64,000 bases of DNA, from contig VIAD01000015.1 in assembly GCA_006546595.1 (NCBI GenBank), forward strand, positions 1 to 64,000, in the 5' to 3' direction. The notes beneath the pieces were generated by a model. The model had not been told where the DNA came from. It saw only the letters and a program-made list of their open reading frames with translations, and ran no database searches. Of the stretch, positions 35,683 through 43,681 are shown one piece after another; the first letter of the stretch is position 1; every line of letters starts with the position of its first letter. This DNA comes from Moraxellaceae bacterium AER2_44_116 (GTDB lineage Bacteria > Pseudomonadota > Gammaproteobacteria > Pseudomonadales > Moraxellaceae). A program made the translations under genes and the position numbers.

Positions 35683-35713
35683 AACCCTCTCCTCAGTGTA
35701 AATAATAGGACGC

Positions 35714-38032
35714 TTAAAATGGCTGTCCAATGGTAAATTGAAATGATTGTTTCTCATCGCCTACTTGTGTATTAAATGGCTTTGATATACTAAATGATAA
35801 TGGTCCAATGGCCGTTAGCCATGCTAAAGAAATACCCGCACTATAACGCAGATCACCTAAATCGAAACTATAGTTGGCACTGCCTCGGTCATATACCATG
35901 CCCGAATCAACAAATAATACCGTGCGTAATTGTCGATTATTTTTCGCAAACGGCGTGGGTACAATTAACTCTGCCGAATTTTCGACTAAGACATTACCAC
36001 CCACAATTTCAGGATCAGGATCAGTGTCGCCTGTAAAGAAAATAGACGGACTTCGTGGCCCCAAGGTATTGTCACGATAACCACGTACCGAACCATAACC
36101 ACCCGCAAAGAAGTTTCGATAAAACGGCAAACTGTCACCAAAACCTAAATCGGTGCGTAAACGCACGGTAAAATCTTCATTCAGAGGCAAATATAATTGG
36201 CCGTTGTAAGCCATTTTTATATAACTAACATCGCTAGTTGGCACAGCAAAATCAACGCTTAATCGCTGTGACGCACCTTTGTCGGCAAACACACCGCGAT
36301 TCAGCGTGCTGTAATTCCACGCCACTGAACCTGTATAAGTGCTAATGCTTTTACCATACTCTTTGACAAAACTATCAACCACCTGAGACGCTGCTGTGCC
36401 TGTCGTAATATCGGTTTGATCAATACCCAATGAAAAACTAATACTTTTTGTTTCATCAATGGGATAGCCAAACGTCAAGCTCGCGCCTTGAGAGTCGGTG
36501 GCATAACGACTGACATTTAATGAGTCAAGTTTGGTTTTTTTATAGTAAAGATTATAACCACGACTCACGCCATCCATCGTAAAATAAGGGTCTAGAAACG
36601 ATAAATTATAAGAATCACTGGTATCTGAACGATTCAAATTAATCGACACTTTATTCCCTGTGCCTAAAAAATTATTCTGACTGACACCTAAACTAAAAAT
36701 AAATCCTGAACTGCCTGAATAACCTAAACTGGCCGTTAATGTGCCTGAAGGCTGCTCTTCCACATTGACATTGACATCAACTTGGTCGTTGGTATTGGGT
36801 ACTTTTGGCGTTTCAATAGAAACATCTTTGAAGAAACCTAAGCGTTGTAAACGCAATTTGGACAAATCTATTTTATCCGTTGACGCCAAACTGCCTTCAA
36901 ACTGGCGCATTTCTCGACGCAAAACATGATCGTCTGTTTTTAGATTACCCTTAAAATTAACTCGACGAACGTAGGTTTGTTTGGCAGGATTAACAAAGAA
37001 ATTAATATTAACGATTTTCTTTTCGTTATTAATGTCAGGAATCGGATTGACCTCGGCAAATAAATAGCCTTCTGTGCCCAAACGATGCGTCATTAATTTT
37101 GAGCTTGCGGTCACATATTGCTGTGAGTACGTCTTCCCCGATTTGATAATGACTAATTTTTGTAATTCTTTTTCATCAACAGGCAACTCACCTAATATTT
37201 TTGTTTCACCGAATGTGTATTTTTCACCCTCAGTGATATTAATATCAATATAGACTCTTTTTTTGTCTGCACTCAACGTCACTTGATTCGAATTTAGACT
37301 AAAATTGATGTAACCTCGGTCTAAATAATACGAACGCAATGCTTCTAAATCCCCTGTTAATTTCTCACGGGCATATTTATCATCGCTTTTAAAAAATGAG
37401 GTCAAATGCGTTTTTTTTAGCTGGAAAATCTTGATTAACTCGTCATCAGAAAACGCATTATTCCCCACGATGTTAATCGCTTGAATTTTAGCTGAATCAC
37501 CTTCGTTAATTTTAATGTCCACCGCAACACGATTTCGTGGTTTTGCGTCGTTCGTCACGACAATAGAGGCATCATAACGCCCTTGACCAAAGTATTGGCG
37601 TTCTAATTCGCTTTTAATGTGGTCTAAGGTTGCCCGTTTTAAGACTTCACCTTCCACTAGACCTGCATCTTTTAACGCTTTCGTCAACGTGTCGCTATCA
37701 ATGACTTTGTTGCCTGAAATTTTAATGGTCGCAATCGCTGGTCGTTCGGTGACTTTAAAGATTAAGACATCCCCGTCGCGCTCAGAGGTCACATCTTCAA
37801 AATTACCACTCTTGAATAATGCCCGAATAGCACTGGCGATTTTATCACTATCGACAGTATCACCATTACTTAACGGTAATTGGGCATAAATATTGGCAGG
37901 TGAAACACGCATTAATCCTTCTAAGCGAATATCCTTGACCACAAAACGACTATCATCCGCTGACGCATTGACCGCTAATGCCAAACCGACCACAAGCGCG
38001 GAAAGCTGAGTGCGTATAAACCGCTGGTGCAT
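35714..38032 (-). CDS. bamA: Outer membrane protein assembly factor BamA
   Basis: Core of the BAM complex that inserts beta-barrel proteins into the outer membrane. 772 residues from the ATG at 38032, which opens a signal peptide ending ASADD; a GTG five codons upstream is the alternative. Five POTRA domains are recognisable from FVVKDIRLEGLMRVSP to about residue 415. A 16-strand barrel follows, with the lid motif VRGYRDNTLGPRS and a terminal Phe (FTIGQPF). It follows rseP and precedes skp, the conserved arrangement. Confidence 0.96.
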   Translation of the reverse strand: MHQRFIRTQLSALVVGLALAVNASADDSRFVVKDIRLEGLMRVSPANIYAQLPLSNGDTVDSDKIASAIRALFKSGNFEDVTSERDGDVLIFKVTERPAIATIKISGNKVIDSDTLTKALKDAGLVEGEVLKRATLDHIKSELERQYFGQGRYDASIVVTNDAKPRNRVAVDIKINEGDSAKIQAINIVGNNAFSDDELIKIFQLKKTHLTSFFKSDDKYAREKLTGDLEALRSYYLDRGYINFSLNSNQVTLSADKKRVYIDINITEGEKYTFGETKILGELPVDEKELQKLVIIKSGKTYSQQYVTASSKLMTHRLGTEGYLFAEVNPIPDINNEKKIVNINFFVNPAKQTYVRRVNFKGNLKTDDHVLRREMRQFEGSLASTDKIDLSKLRLQRLGFFKDVSIETPKVPNTNDQVDVNVNVEEQPSGTLTASLGYSGSSGFIFSLGVSQNNFLGTGNKVSINLNRSDTSDSYNLSFLDPYFTMDGVSRGYNLYYKKTKLDSLNVSRYATDSQGASLTFGYPIDETKSISFSLGIDQTDITTGTAASQVVDSFVKEYGKSISTYTGSVAWNYSTLNRGVFADKGASQRLSVDFAVPTSDVSYIKMAYNGQLYLPLNEDFTVRLRTDLGFGDSLPFYRNFFAGGYGSVRGYRDNTLGPRSPSIFFTGDTDPDPEIVGGNVLVENSAELIVPTPFAKNNRQLRTVLFVDSGMVYDRGSANYSFDLGDLRYSAGISLAWLTAIGPLSFSISKPFNTQVGDEKQSFQFTIGQPF

Positions 38033-38046
38033 ATAAAAGAATTCCA

Positions 38047-39411
38047 CTAGCCGAATAACCGACTTAAATCATTAAAAATAGCTAAAAACATCAAGCTGCC
38101 CATCACCGCTACGCCCACTTTCAAGCCCATTTGTTGTACTTTTTCAGACAGAGGACGACCCAATATGCCTTCGATGGTGTAATACACCAAATGACCACCA
38201 TCCAATATCGGAATCGGCAATAAATTCAACACGCCTAAACTCACACTCAATAAAGCCATAAAACCAATCGTCGCCTGCCAACCTAAATCGGTGGTATGCC
38301 CTGCCACTTTGGCAATCGTAATCGGGCCACTGAGATTATCTAAGCCAATCAACCCAACGATCATTTTACCTAATGAACTGATCGTCATACCAATGAGATG
38401 ATAGGTTTTTTCGCTGGCTTTTACCAAAGCGACGAGAGGATTGTAATCTTGTTTTTGGATATATTGCGGAGGAATATCAAAGGGTTGGCGTTGAACACCA
38501 ATGCCTAATTTACCCTCTTTTGTCCCGACTTGGTCGCGCTCCATGCGCGGTGTCAGGGTTAAATTAACGACTTTGCCTTGACGCTCAACTTGAGTATTAA
38601 TTGCTTGCTCTGGGTGTGTTCTGACCACTTCCACAAAGTCTTGCCATGTTTTTATAGGTTGATTATTGGCCTCCACAACCGTATCACCCACCTGCAAACC
38701 CTGTTTAGCGGCAGGGCTATCAGGCACAATCTCACCAATAATCGGCTTAATCGGGGGTTGATATGGAGTAAAACCCAACGATAATAAGGGATCTTGTCCT
38801 GACTGATTGAGATAATTAGCAATCGGCAACTTGATAATATGAGGTTCTGTCGCGTTCTCACTTTTGACAGATAACGACACTAACCCATTTTCACCCATGC
38901 GATCAATTAACGCATAGGTGACTTCTTCCCAATTATGCGTTTCTTTACTATCCACCGCGACAACTTCATCGCCTACTTGTAAGCCTGCGATAGCTGCGGG
39001 GGTATTTGGCTTAACACTACCGACGACCGTTCTAAGCGTTTCAATACCTTGTAAAAACAAAATCCAAAACAGAAAGACGGCGAATAATAAATTAATCAAG
39101 GGTCCAGCCGCAACGATAGCGATGCGTGCTAAGACAGGTTGACGGTTGAACGCTTTGGGTAAGTCTTCGACAGGCACTTCGCCTTCGCGCTCATCCGCCA
39201 TCCGCACATAACCGCCTAAAGGGATAGCTGCTATTTGATATTCCACACCGTCTTTGCCACGCCATTTGGCTAAGGCGGGGCCAAAACCAATCGAAAAGGT
39301 TAATACTTTGACACCTAAACGACGTGCAACCCAAAAATGCCCAAACTCATGAATGGCAATCAGTGGACCTAGCACCATAATCGCCGCTAAAACGATCTGC
39401 AAAATACTCAT
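38047..39411 (-). CDS. rseP: Site-2 zinc metalloprotease RseP
   Basis: Intramembrane protease that cleaves anti-sigma-E factor RseA and remnant signal peptides. The 454-residue protein has HEFGH (21-25) in the first membrane segment, two periplasmic PDZ domains (about 125-300, with VGSVKPNTPAAIAGLQVGD and PDSPAAKQGLQVGD), and the C-terminal zinc-ligand motif LPIPILDGGH. Its stop lies 15 bases before the bamA ATG. Confidence 0.96.
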   Translation of the reverse strand: MSILQIVLAAIMVLGPLIAIHEFGHFWVARRLGVKVLTFSIGFGPALAKWRGKDGVEYQIAAIPLGGYVRMADEREGEVPVEDLPKAFNRQPVLARIAIVAAGPLINLLFAVFLFWILFLQGIETLRTVVGSVKPNTPAAIAGLQVGDEVVAVDSKETHNWEEVTYALIDRMGENGLVSLSVKSENATEPHIIKLPIANYLNQSGQDPLLSLGFTPYQPPIKPIIGEIVPDSPAAKQGLQVGDTVVEANNQPIKTWQDFVEVVRTHPEQAINTQVERQGKVVNLTLTPRMERDQVGTKEGKLGIGVQRQPFDIPPQYIQKQDYNPLVALVKASEKTYHLIGMTISSLGKMIVGLIGLDNLSGPITIAKVAGHTTDLGWQATIGFMALLSVSLGVLNLLPIPILDGGHLVYYTIEGILGRPLSEKVQQMGLKVGVAVMGSLMFLAIFNDLSRLFG

Positions 39412-39420
39412 AAGACAACA

Positions 39421-40614
39421 CTAATCAGGGGACTTCACTAAGTCAGAATGATATTGCATCAGCCAATCATGCGCGATAATACGCGCCTGTTGGTCGGCGG
39501 AAAGAATTGTGTCGAGATTATCGGCAGGACTCATTGGCAATTGTGTAAGTACAGCCTCAATTAGCTGAGGAATTGCAATAAATGGTAACCTTTCAGCCAA
39601 AAACGCCTCAACAGCAACTTCATTGGCGGCATTTAAGATGGCAGGAGCAGTCCCACCCTTCGCCATCGCCTCACGCGCTAAACGCAAACACGGAAAACGG
39701 CGTTCATCAGGCGGATAAAAATCCAAATGATGTTGAACTAAATCTAATGCCGATACCCCTGCATGAATACGCTCAGGCCATGCCAATGCGTTAGCTATGG
39801 GGGTACGCATATCAGGATTACCTAACTGCGCCAATGTTGAGCCATCGACATACTGTACTAAGGAGTGAACAATGCTTTGTGGATGAATAACAATCTTAAC
39901 TTGTTCGGGTGTTGCCGAAAATAACCAACAGGCTTCTATTAACTCCAAGCCTTTATTCATCAGCGTGGCTGAGTCAACGGAAATTTTTCGTCCCATCACC
40001 CACTTGGGATGTTTACATGCTTGAGCTGGCGTAACCGTTGCTAACTGCTCGGCGGTGAACTCACGAAATGGCCCACCTGACGCGGTTAATAAAATTCGTT
40101 CAACACCAACCTTGGCTAAACCTTGAGGATAATGACTGGGTAAGCATTGAAAAATAGCATTATGTTCGGAATCAATGGGTAATAGCGTTGCGCCATGCTC
40201 AATAACTGCCTGCATAAACAGACTACCTGCCATGACTAAGGCTTCTTTATTGGCCAGTAATACGCGTTTACCTGCGGTCACTGCCGCCAATGTGGGTAAT
40301 AAGCCTGCTGCACCAACAATCGCCGCCATGACCGTATCACAATCTTGATGACTGGCAACAAACGCCAATGCCTCTGTTCCTGCTAATATTTCAGTAACCG
40401 TTGTTGAAAGTAAGGCTTGTAAACGGGGAATATCTTCAACATGGGCAACAACCGCGTAACGGGGTTGATAACGCTGACATAGTTCAGCCAATTCCTCAAT
40501 GCGACTATGAGCAGTGAGCGCAAAAACGCGATAGCGTTCAGGGTGATACGTTAAGACAGCCAGTGTACTTTGGCCTATTGAGCCTGTTGCGCCTAAAATC
40601 GTTAGCTGTTGCAT
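39421..40614 (-). CDS. dxr: 1-deoxy-D-xylulose 5-phosphate reductoisomerase
   Basis: Second step of the MEP isoprenoid pathway, NADPH-dependent. The 397-residue protein starts LTILGATGSIGQSTL (NADPH site), with LLANKEALVMAG, LPIDSEHNAIFQCL (metal and substrate ligands), ILLTASGGPFR and the AWPERI block. It lies three bases after the cdsA stop and just before rseP, an order typical of Pseudomonas-type gammaproteobacteria. Confidence 0.97.
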   Translation of the reverse strand: MQQLTILGATGSIGQSTLAVLTYHPERYRVFALTAHSRIEELAELCQRYQPRYAVVAHVEDIPRLQALLSTTVTEILAGTEALAFVASHQDCDTVMAAIVGAAGLLPTLAAVTAGKRVLLANKEALVMAGSLFMQAVIEHGATLLPIDSEHNAIFQCLPSHYPQGLAKVGVERILLTASGGPFREFTAEQLATVTPAQACKHPKWVMGRKISVDSATLMNKGLELIEACWLFSATPEQVKIVIHPQSIVHSLVQYVDGSTLAQLGNPDMRTPIANALAWPERIHAGVSALDLVQHHLDFYPPDERRFPCLRLAREAMAKGGTAPAILNAANEVAVEAFLAERLPFIAIPQLIEAVLTQLPMSPADNLDTILSADQQARIIAHDWLMQYHSDLVKSPD

Positions 40615-40617
40615 CAG

Positions 40618-41430
40618 TTAGAAGCCCCCTGCCAACCACCAACCCAAGGCAAAAATAGGTGCGGCGGCTGTCAAGCTATCAATTCGATCTAACGCGCCAC
40701 CATGACCTGGAAAGATATTACCTGAGTCTTTTACACCTGCCTGACGTTTAATCATGGACTCTAATAAATCACCCAACACTGACGCTAATACCGTGAGTAA
40801 AGACAAGCCCAAAAAAGCCATTAAACGTACTGCTGATAACTCGCGATAAACGGCAACGGCAATGATTAATACAGCAGTTGTTAATACACCACCCACAAAG
40901 CCTTCTATTGTTTTTCCAGGGCTGACATTAGGGGCTAATTTATGTTTACCAAAAGCTCGCCCTGCAAAATACGCTCCCGAGTCTGCCCCCCACACAAGCG
41001 CAAAAACATACATCAGCCACCAAGGAGAAGCATGATATAAATCGACTAAACCCGCCCATGCGGGAATGAGTAAAATCACACCAACAGGCACTAACAATAC
41101 ATGACGCGCCCAAACTGTCGCAGAATCGGGGAAATTCGTCACCCAACGCAAAGCAACCAACCAAAAACCGACAGAAATCGCGTAAAAAGACGGTTTAATG
41201 ATGGCTAACTCTGGCACTTTCATTGCCATCAAACCTAACGCAATAATAGCCGTAAACGACGCACGCGCCATGATATTTGACCAACGCATGAGTGCTGTCC
41301 ACTCCCATGCCCCCACCAACACAATTGCCCCTGCAAATGCCTCAAATGGAATGCTAGTCGTCGCGCCAAAAATACACCACAAGACTAAGGGTATAAGAAT
41401 CAGTGCCGTTAATATCCGTTCTTTAAGCAT
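40618..41430 (-). CDS. cdsA: Phosphatidate cytidylyltransferase
   Basis: Integral membrane enzyme making CDP-diacylglycerol for phospholipid synthesis. The 270-residue protein has about eight membrane spans and the family signature near the C-terminus (SVLGDLLESMIKRQAGVKDSGNIFPGHGGALDRIDS). GAGG precedes the ATG. It overlaps the uppS 3' end by eight bases and is followed by dxr after three. Confidence 0.95.
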   Translation of the reverse strand: MLKERILTALILIPLVLWCIFGATTSIPFEAFAGAIVLVGAWEWTALMRWSNIMARASFTAIIALGLMAMKVPELAIIKPSFYAISVGFWLVALRWVTNFPDSATVWARHVLLVPVGVILLIPAWAGLVDLYHASPWWLMYVFALVWGADSGAYFAGRAFGKHKLAPNVSPGKTIEGFVGGVLTTAVLIIAVAVYRELSAVRLMAFLGLSLLTVLASVLGDLLESMIKRQAGVKDSGNIFPGHGGALDRIDSLTAAAPIFALGWWLAGGF

Positions 41431-42193
41431 GATGAGCCTCTACTTGTGCACTGGTGCGACCAAAACGACGCTGACGTTGAGCATAATCTTCCAATGCCGC
41501 ATCTAAAGCCGCACCATTAAAATCAGGCCATAATAAATCAGTGAAATAAAACTCGGCATAAGCCGCTTGCCATAATAAAAAATTACTAATTCGAAAGTCA
41601 CCACCTGTTCTGATTAACAAGTCAACAGGCGGTAAGTCACTCATTTGAATATGTTGTTGTAACTGTTGCTGAAACTCTTCTGTCGTCATCGCTTGCGGAT
41701 CAAGTTGTCCTGCCTGCACCTGTAACGCAACTTGATGTGCGGCATGAGCAACATCCCATTGACCGCCATAACTCACCGCAATCACTAAGGTCATACCTGT
41801 ATTGGTGATCGTTTTTAATTCGGCATCAACCATGCCTTTTTGTAATAGTGGCGCAAAACGCGCTCTGTCACCAATAAAACGCACCCGAATATTATTTTTA
41901 TGCAGTTCCGCTACGCGCTTATCTAAGGCATGAACAAACAAACGCATCAACAACCCCACCTCTTGTTCAGGTCGTCGCCAGTTTTCACTCGAAAAAGCAA
42001 AGACCGTCAAGACCTCTATTTGACGTTTGGCGGCATGTTCAACAATTTTCTGTAGCGCAGTTTCACCCGCTTTATGGCCTGAGCCACCCAACAAACTGTT
42101 TGCTTTCGCCCACCGATTATTACCATCCATAATAATAGCAATATGCTTAGGCAAGCCACTGACACGACTGTCAATATCGGGAGCTGTACTCAC
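41423..42193 (-). CDS. uppS: Undecaprenyl diphosphate synthase
   Basis: Cis-prenyltransferase making the C55 lipid carrier for peptidoglycan and O-antigen. 256 residues from the GTG at 42193, which has AAGGAA upstream; a longer frame needs a TTG at 42226 with no site. Motifs are HIAIIMDGNNRWA with D23, GHKAGE, FAFSSENWRRP and LLIRTGGDFRISNFLLWQAAYAEFYF. It is the first of the uppS-cdsA-dxr-rseP run after frr. Confidence 0.94.
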   Translation of the reverse strand: MSTAPDIDSRVSGLPKHIAIIMDGNNRWAKANSLLGGSGHKAGETALQKIVEHAAKRQIEVLTVFAFSSENWRRPEQEVGLLMRLFVHALDKRVAELHKNNIRVRFIGDRARFAPLLQKGMVDAELKTITNTGMTLVIAVSYGGQWDVAHAAHQVALQVQAGQLDPQAMTTEEFQQQLQQHIQMSDLPPVDLLIRTGGDFRISNFLLWQAAYAEFYFTDLLWPDFNGAALDAALEDYAQRQRRFGRTSAQVEAHHA

Positions 42194-42280
42194 GGTTTTT
42201 TCCTTGGTATTAAAATAAAGAATCAAAGGCCGTTAATATCGTATATATAAATACAATGCTTAACGACCTTGATATATACG

Positions 42281-42835
42281 TCAGACCTGCATTAATTCAA
42301 CTTCTTTGGCTTGCAAGTTCTTTTCGATTTCGGCGATATACTTATCGGTAATCTTTTGCACATCGTCGCTGCCACGACGCTCTTCGTCTTCAGAAATTTC
42401 TTTCTCTTTTAACAACTCTTTCATGTCGGCCAAGACATCACGACGAATATTACGCACCGCAACTCGCGCATTTTCAGCCTCTGCACGCGCCATCTTTTGC
42501 ATATTGCGACGGCTTTCTTCGGTCAACGCAGGTAAAGGAATACGAATGACATCGCCAGACATCGGATTTAAACCCAAGTCCGCATTACGAATAGCTTTAT
42601 CAATCACCGCAATCATTATACGTTCATAAGGCTGAACCAATAATGTCCGTGCATCTTCCACACCGATATTAGCCAATTGTGCCAACGGAGTGTCTGTACC
42701 GTAATACGGCACCATTACGTCTTTTAAAATCGACGGTTGAGCACGTCCTGTCCGTACTTTCGTAAACGCTTGGTCTAAAGACTCTGCGCTTTTTCGCATA
42801 CGAATTTCGCAATCTTTTTTCAAATCATTAATCAT
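42281..42835 (-). CDS. frr: Ribosome recycling factor
   Basis: Splits post-termination ribosomes with EF-G. The 184-residue protein (E. coli 185) has MRKSAESLDQAFTKVRTGRAQPSIL, YYGTDTPLAQLANI and the three-helix-bundle C-terminus with RRNMQKMARAEAENARVAVRNIRRD. It lies 24 bases after the pyrH stop, in the conserved pyrH-frr order. Confidence 0.97.
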   Translation of the reverse strand: MINDLKKDCEIRMRKSAESLDQAFTKVRTGRAQPSILKDVMVPYYGTDTPLAQLANIGVEDARTLLVQPYERIMIAVIDKAIRNADLGLNPMSGDVIRIPLPALTEESRRNMQKMARAEAENARVAVRNIRRDVLADMKELLKEKEISEDEERRGSDDVQKITDKYIAEIEKNLQAKEVELMQV

Positions 42836-42859
42836 GGTTGTATCCTCAACGGGGCGAGT

Positions 42860-43591
42860 TTATCGACGAGCGTTACCAATCAGCGTGCCTTCAGCATCGC
42901 CAAATAATAAATTTAATAACGCCCCAGTTTTGTTCATATTAAACACACGTAAAGGCATATTTTGATCGCGGCATAAACAAATGGCCGTCAAATCCATTAC
43001 ACCTAATTTTTTATCCAACACTTCATCAAAGGTTAAATAATCGTATCTTACCGCTTCAGGATTTTTCATCGGGTCGGCATCGTAAACACCATCCACTTTT
43101 GTTGCTTTCAACACCACATCCGCGTTGATTTCGATACCACGTAAACACGCCGCTGTATCCGTCGTAAAAAAGGGATTACCTGTGCCTGCAACAAAAATGC
43201 AGACATCACCACTTTGCAACGCACGCGTTGCCGCACGGCGATCATAATGATCCACCACACCACTCATCGGAATGGCGGACATAATACGGGTTTTAATATT
43301 ATTACGTTCGAGGGCATCACGCATGGCAATACCATTCATGACCGTGGCCAACATCCCCATGTGATCGCCTGCAACACGGTCTAAGCCCGCCGCTTGCAAT
43401 GCCGCACCACGGAACAAATTACCACCGCCAATGACAATCCCGACTTGTACACCAATGCCGACAAGTTGACCAATTTCTAAAGCCATACGAGTGATGACTT
43501 TAGGATCAATACCCATATCTGCATCACCTGCAAGGGCTTCACCTGATAGTTTTAACAAAATACGTTGATAAGCAGGACGGCGTTCAACCAT
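42860..43591 (-). CDS. pyrH: UMP kinase
   Basis: Phosphorylates UMP to UDP as a hexamer regulated by GTP and UTP. 243 residues from the ATG at 43591, which has AAGGAG upstream; a GTG nine codons earlier is rejected. Motifs are YQRILLKLSGEALAG, IVIGGGNLFRG, ATRALQSGDVCIFVAGTGNPFFTTDTAA and LKATKVDGVYDADP. In most relatives pyrH follows tsf directly, but here a hybrid kinase gene intervenes. Confidence 0.96.
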   Translation of the reverse strand: MVERRPAYQRILLKLSGEALAGDADMGIDPKVITRMALEIGQLVGIGVQVGIVIGGGNLFRGAALQAAGLDRVAGDHMGMLATVMNGIAMRDALERNNIKTRIMSAIPMSGVVDHYDRRAATRALQSGDVCIFVAGTGNPFFTTDTAACLRGIEINADVVLKATKVDGVYDADPMKNPEAVRYDYLTFDEVLDKKLGVMDLTAICLCRDQNMPLRVFNMNKTGALLNLLFGDAEGTLIGNARR

Positions 43592-43681
43592 GAGTTTCTC
43601 CTTAGGCGATAAAAACACAAGACGTATGGGGCGTGCATATTAGCAGAAAGCGGCGTTATGCAGAAATACAAGATGTGTTGT

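Noticed and set aside
35683..35757. N-terminal extension of skp
   Set aside because: It overlaps the end of bamA, lacks a ribosome-binding site and would bury the signal peptide that starts at 35682.
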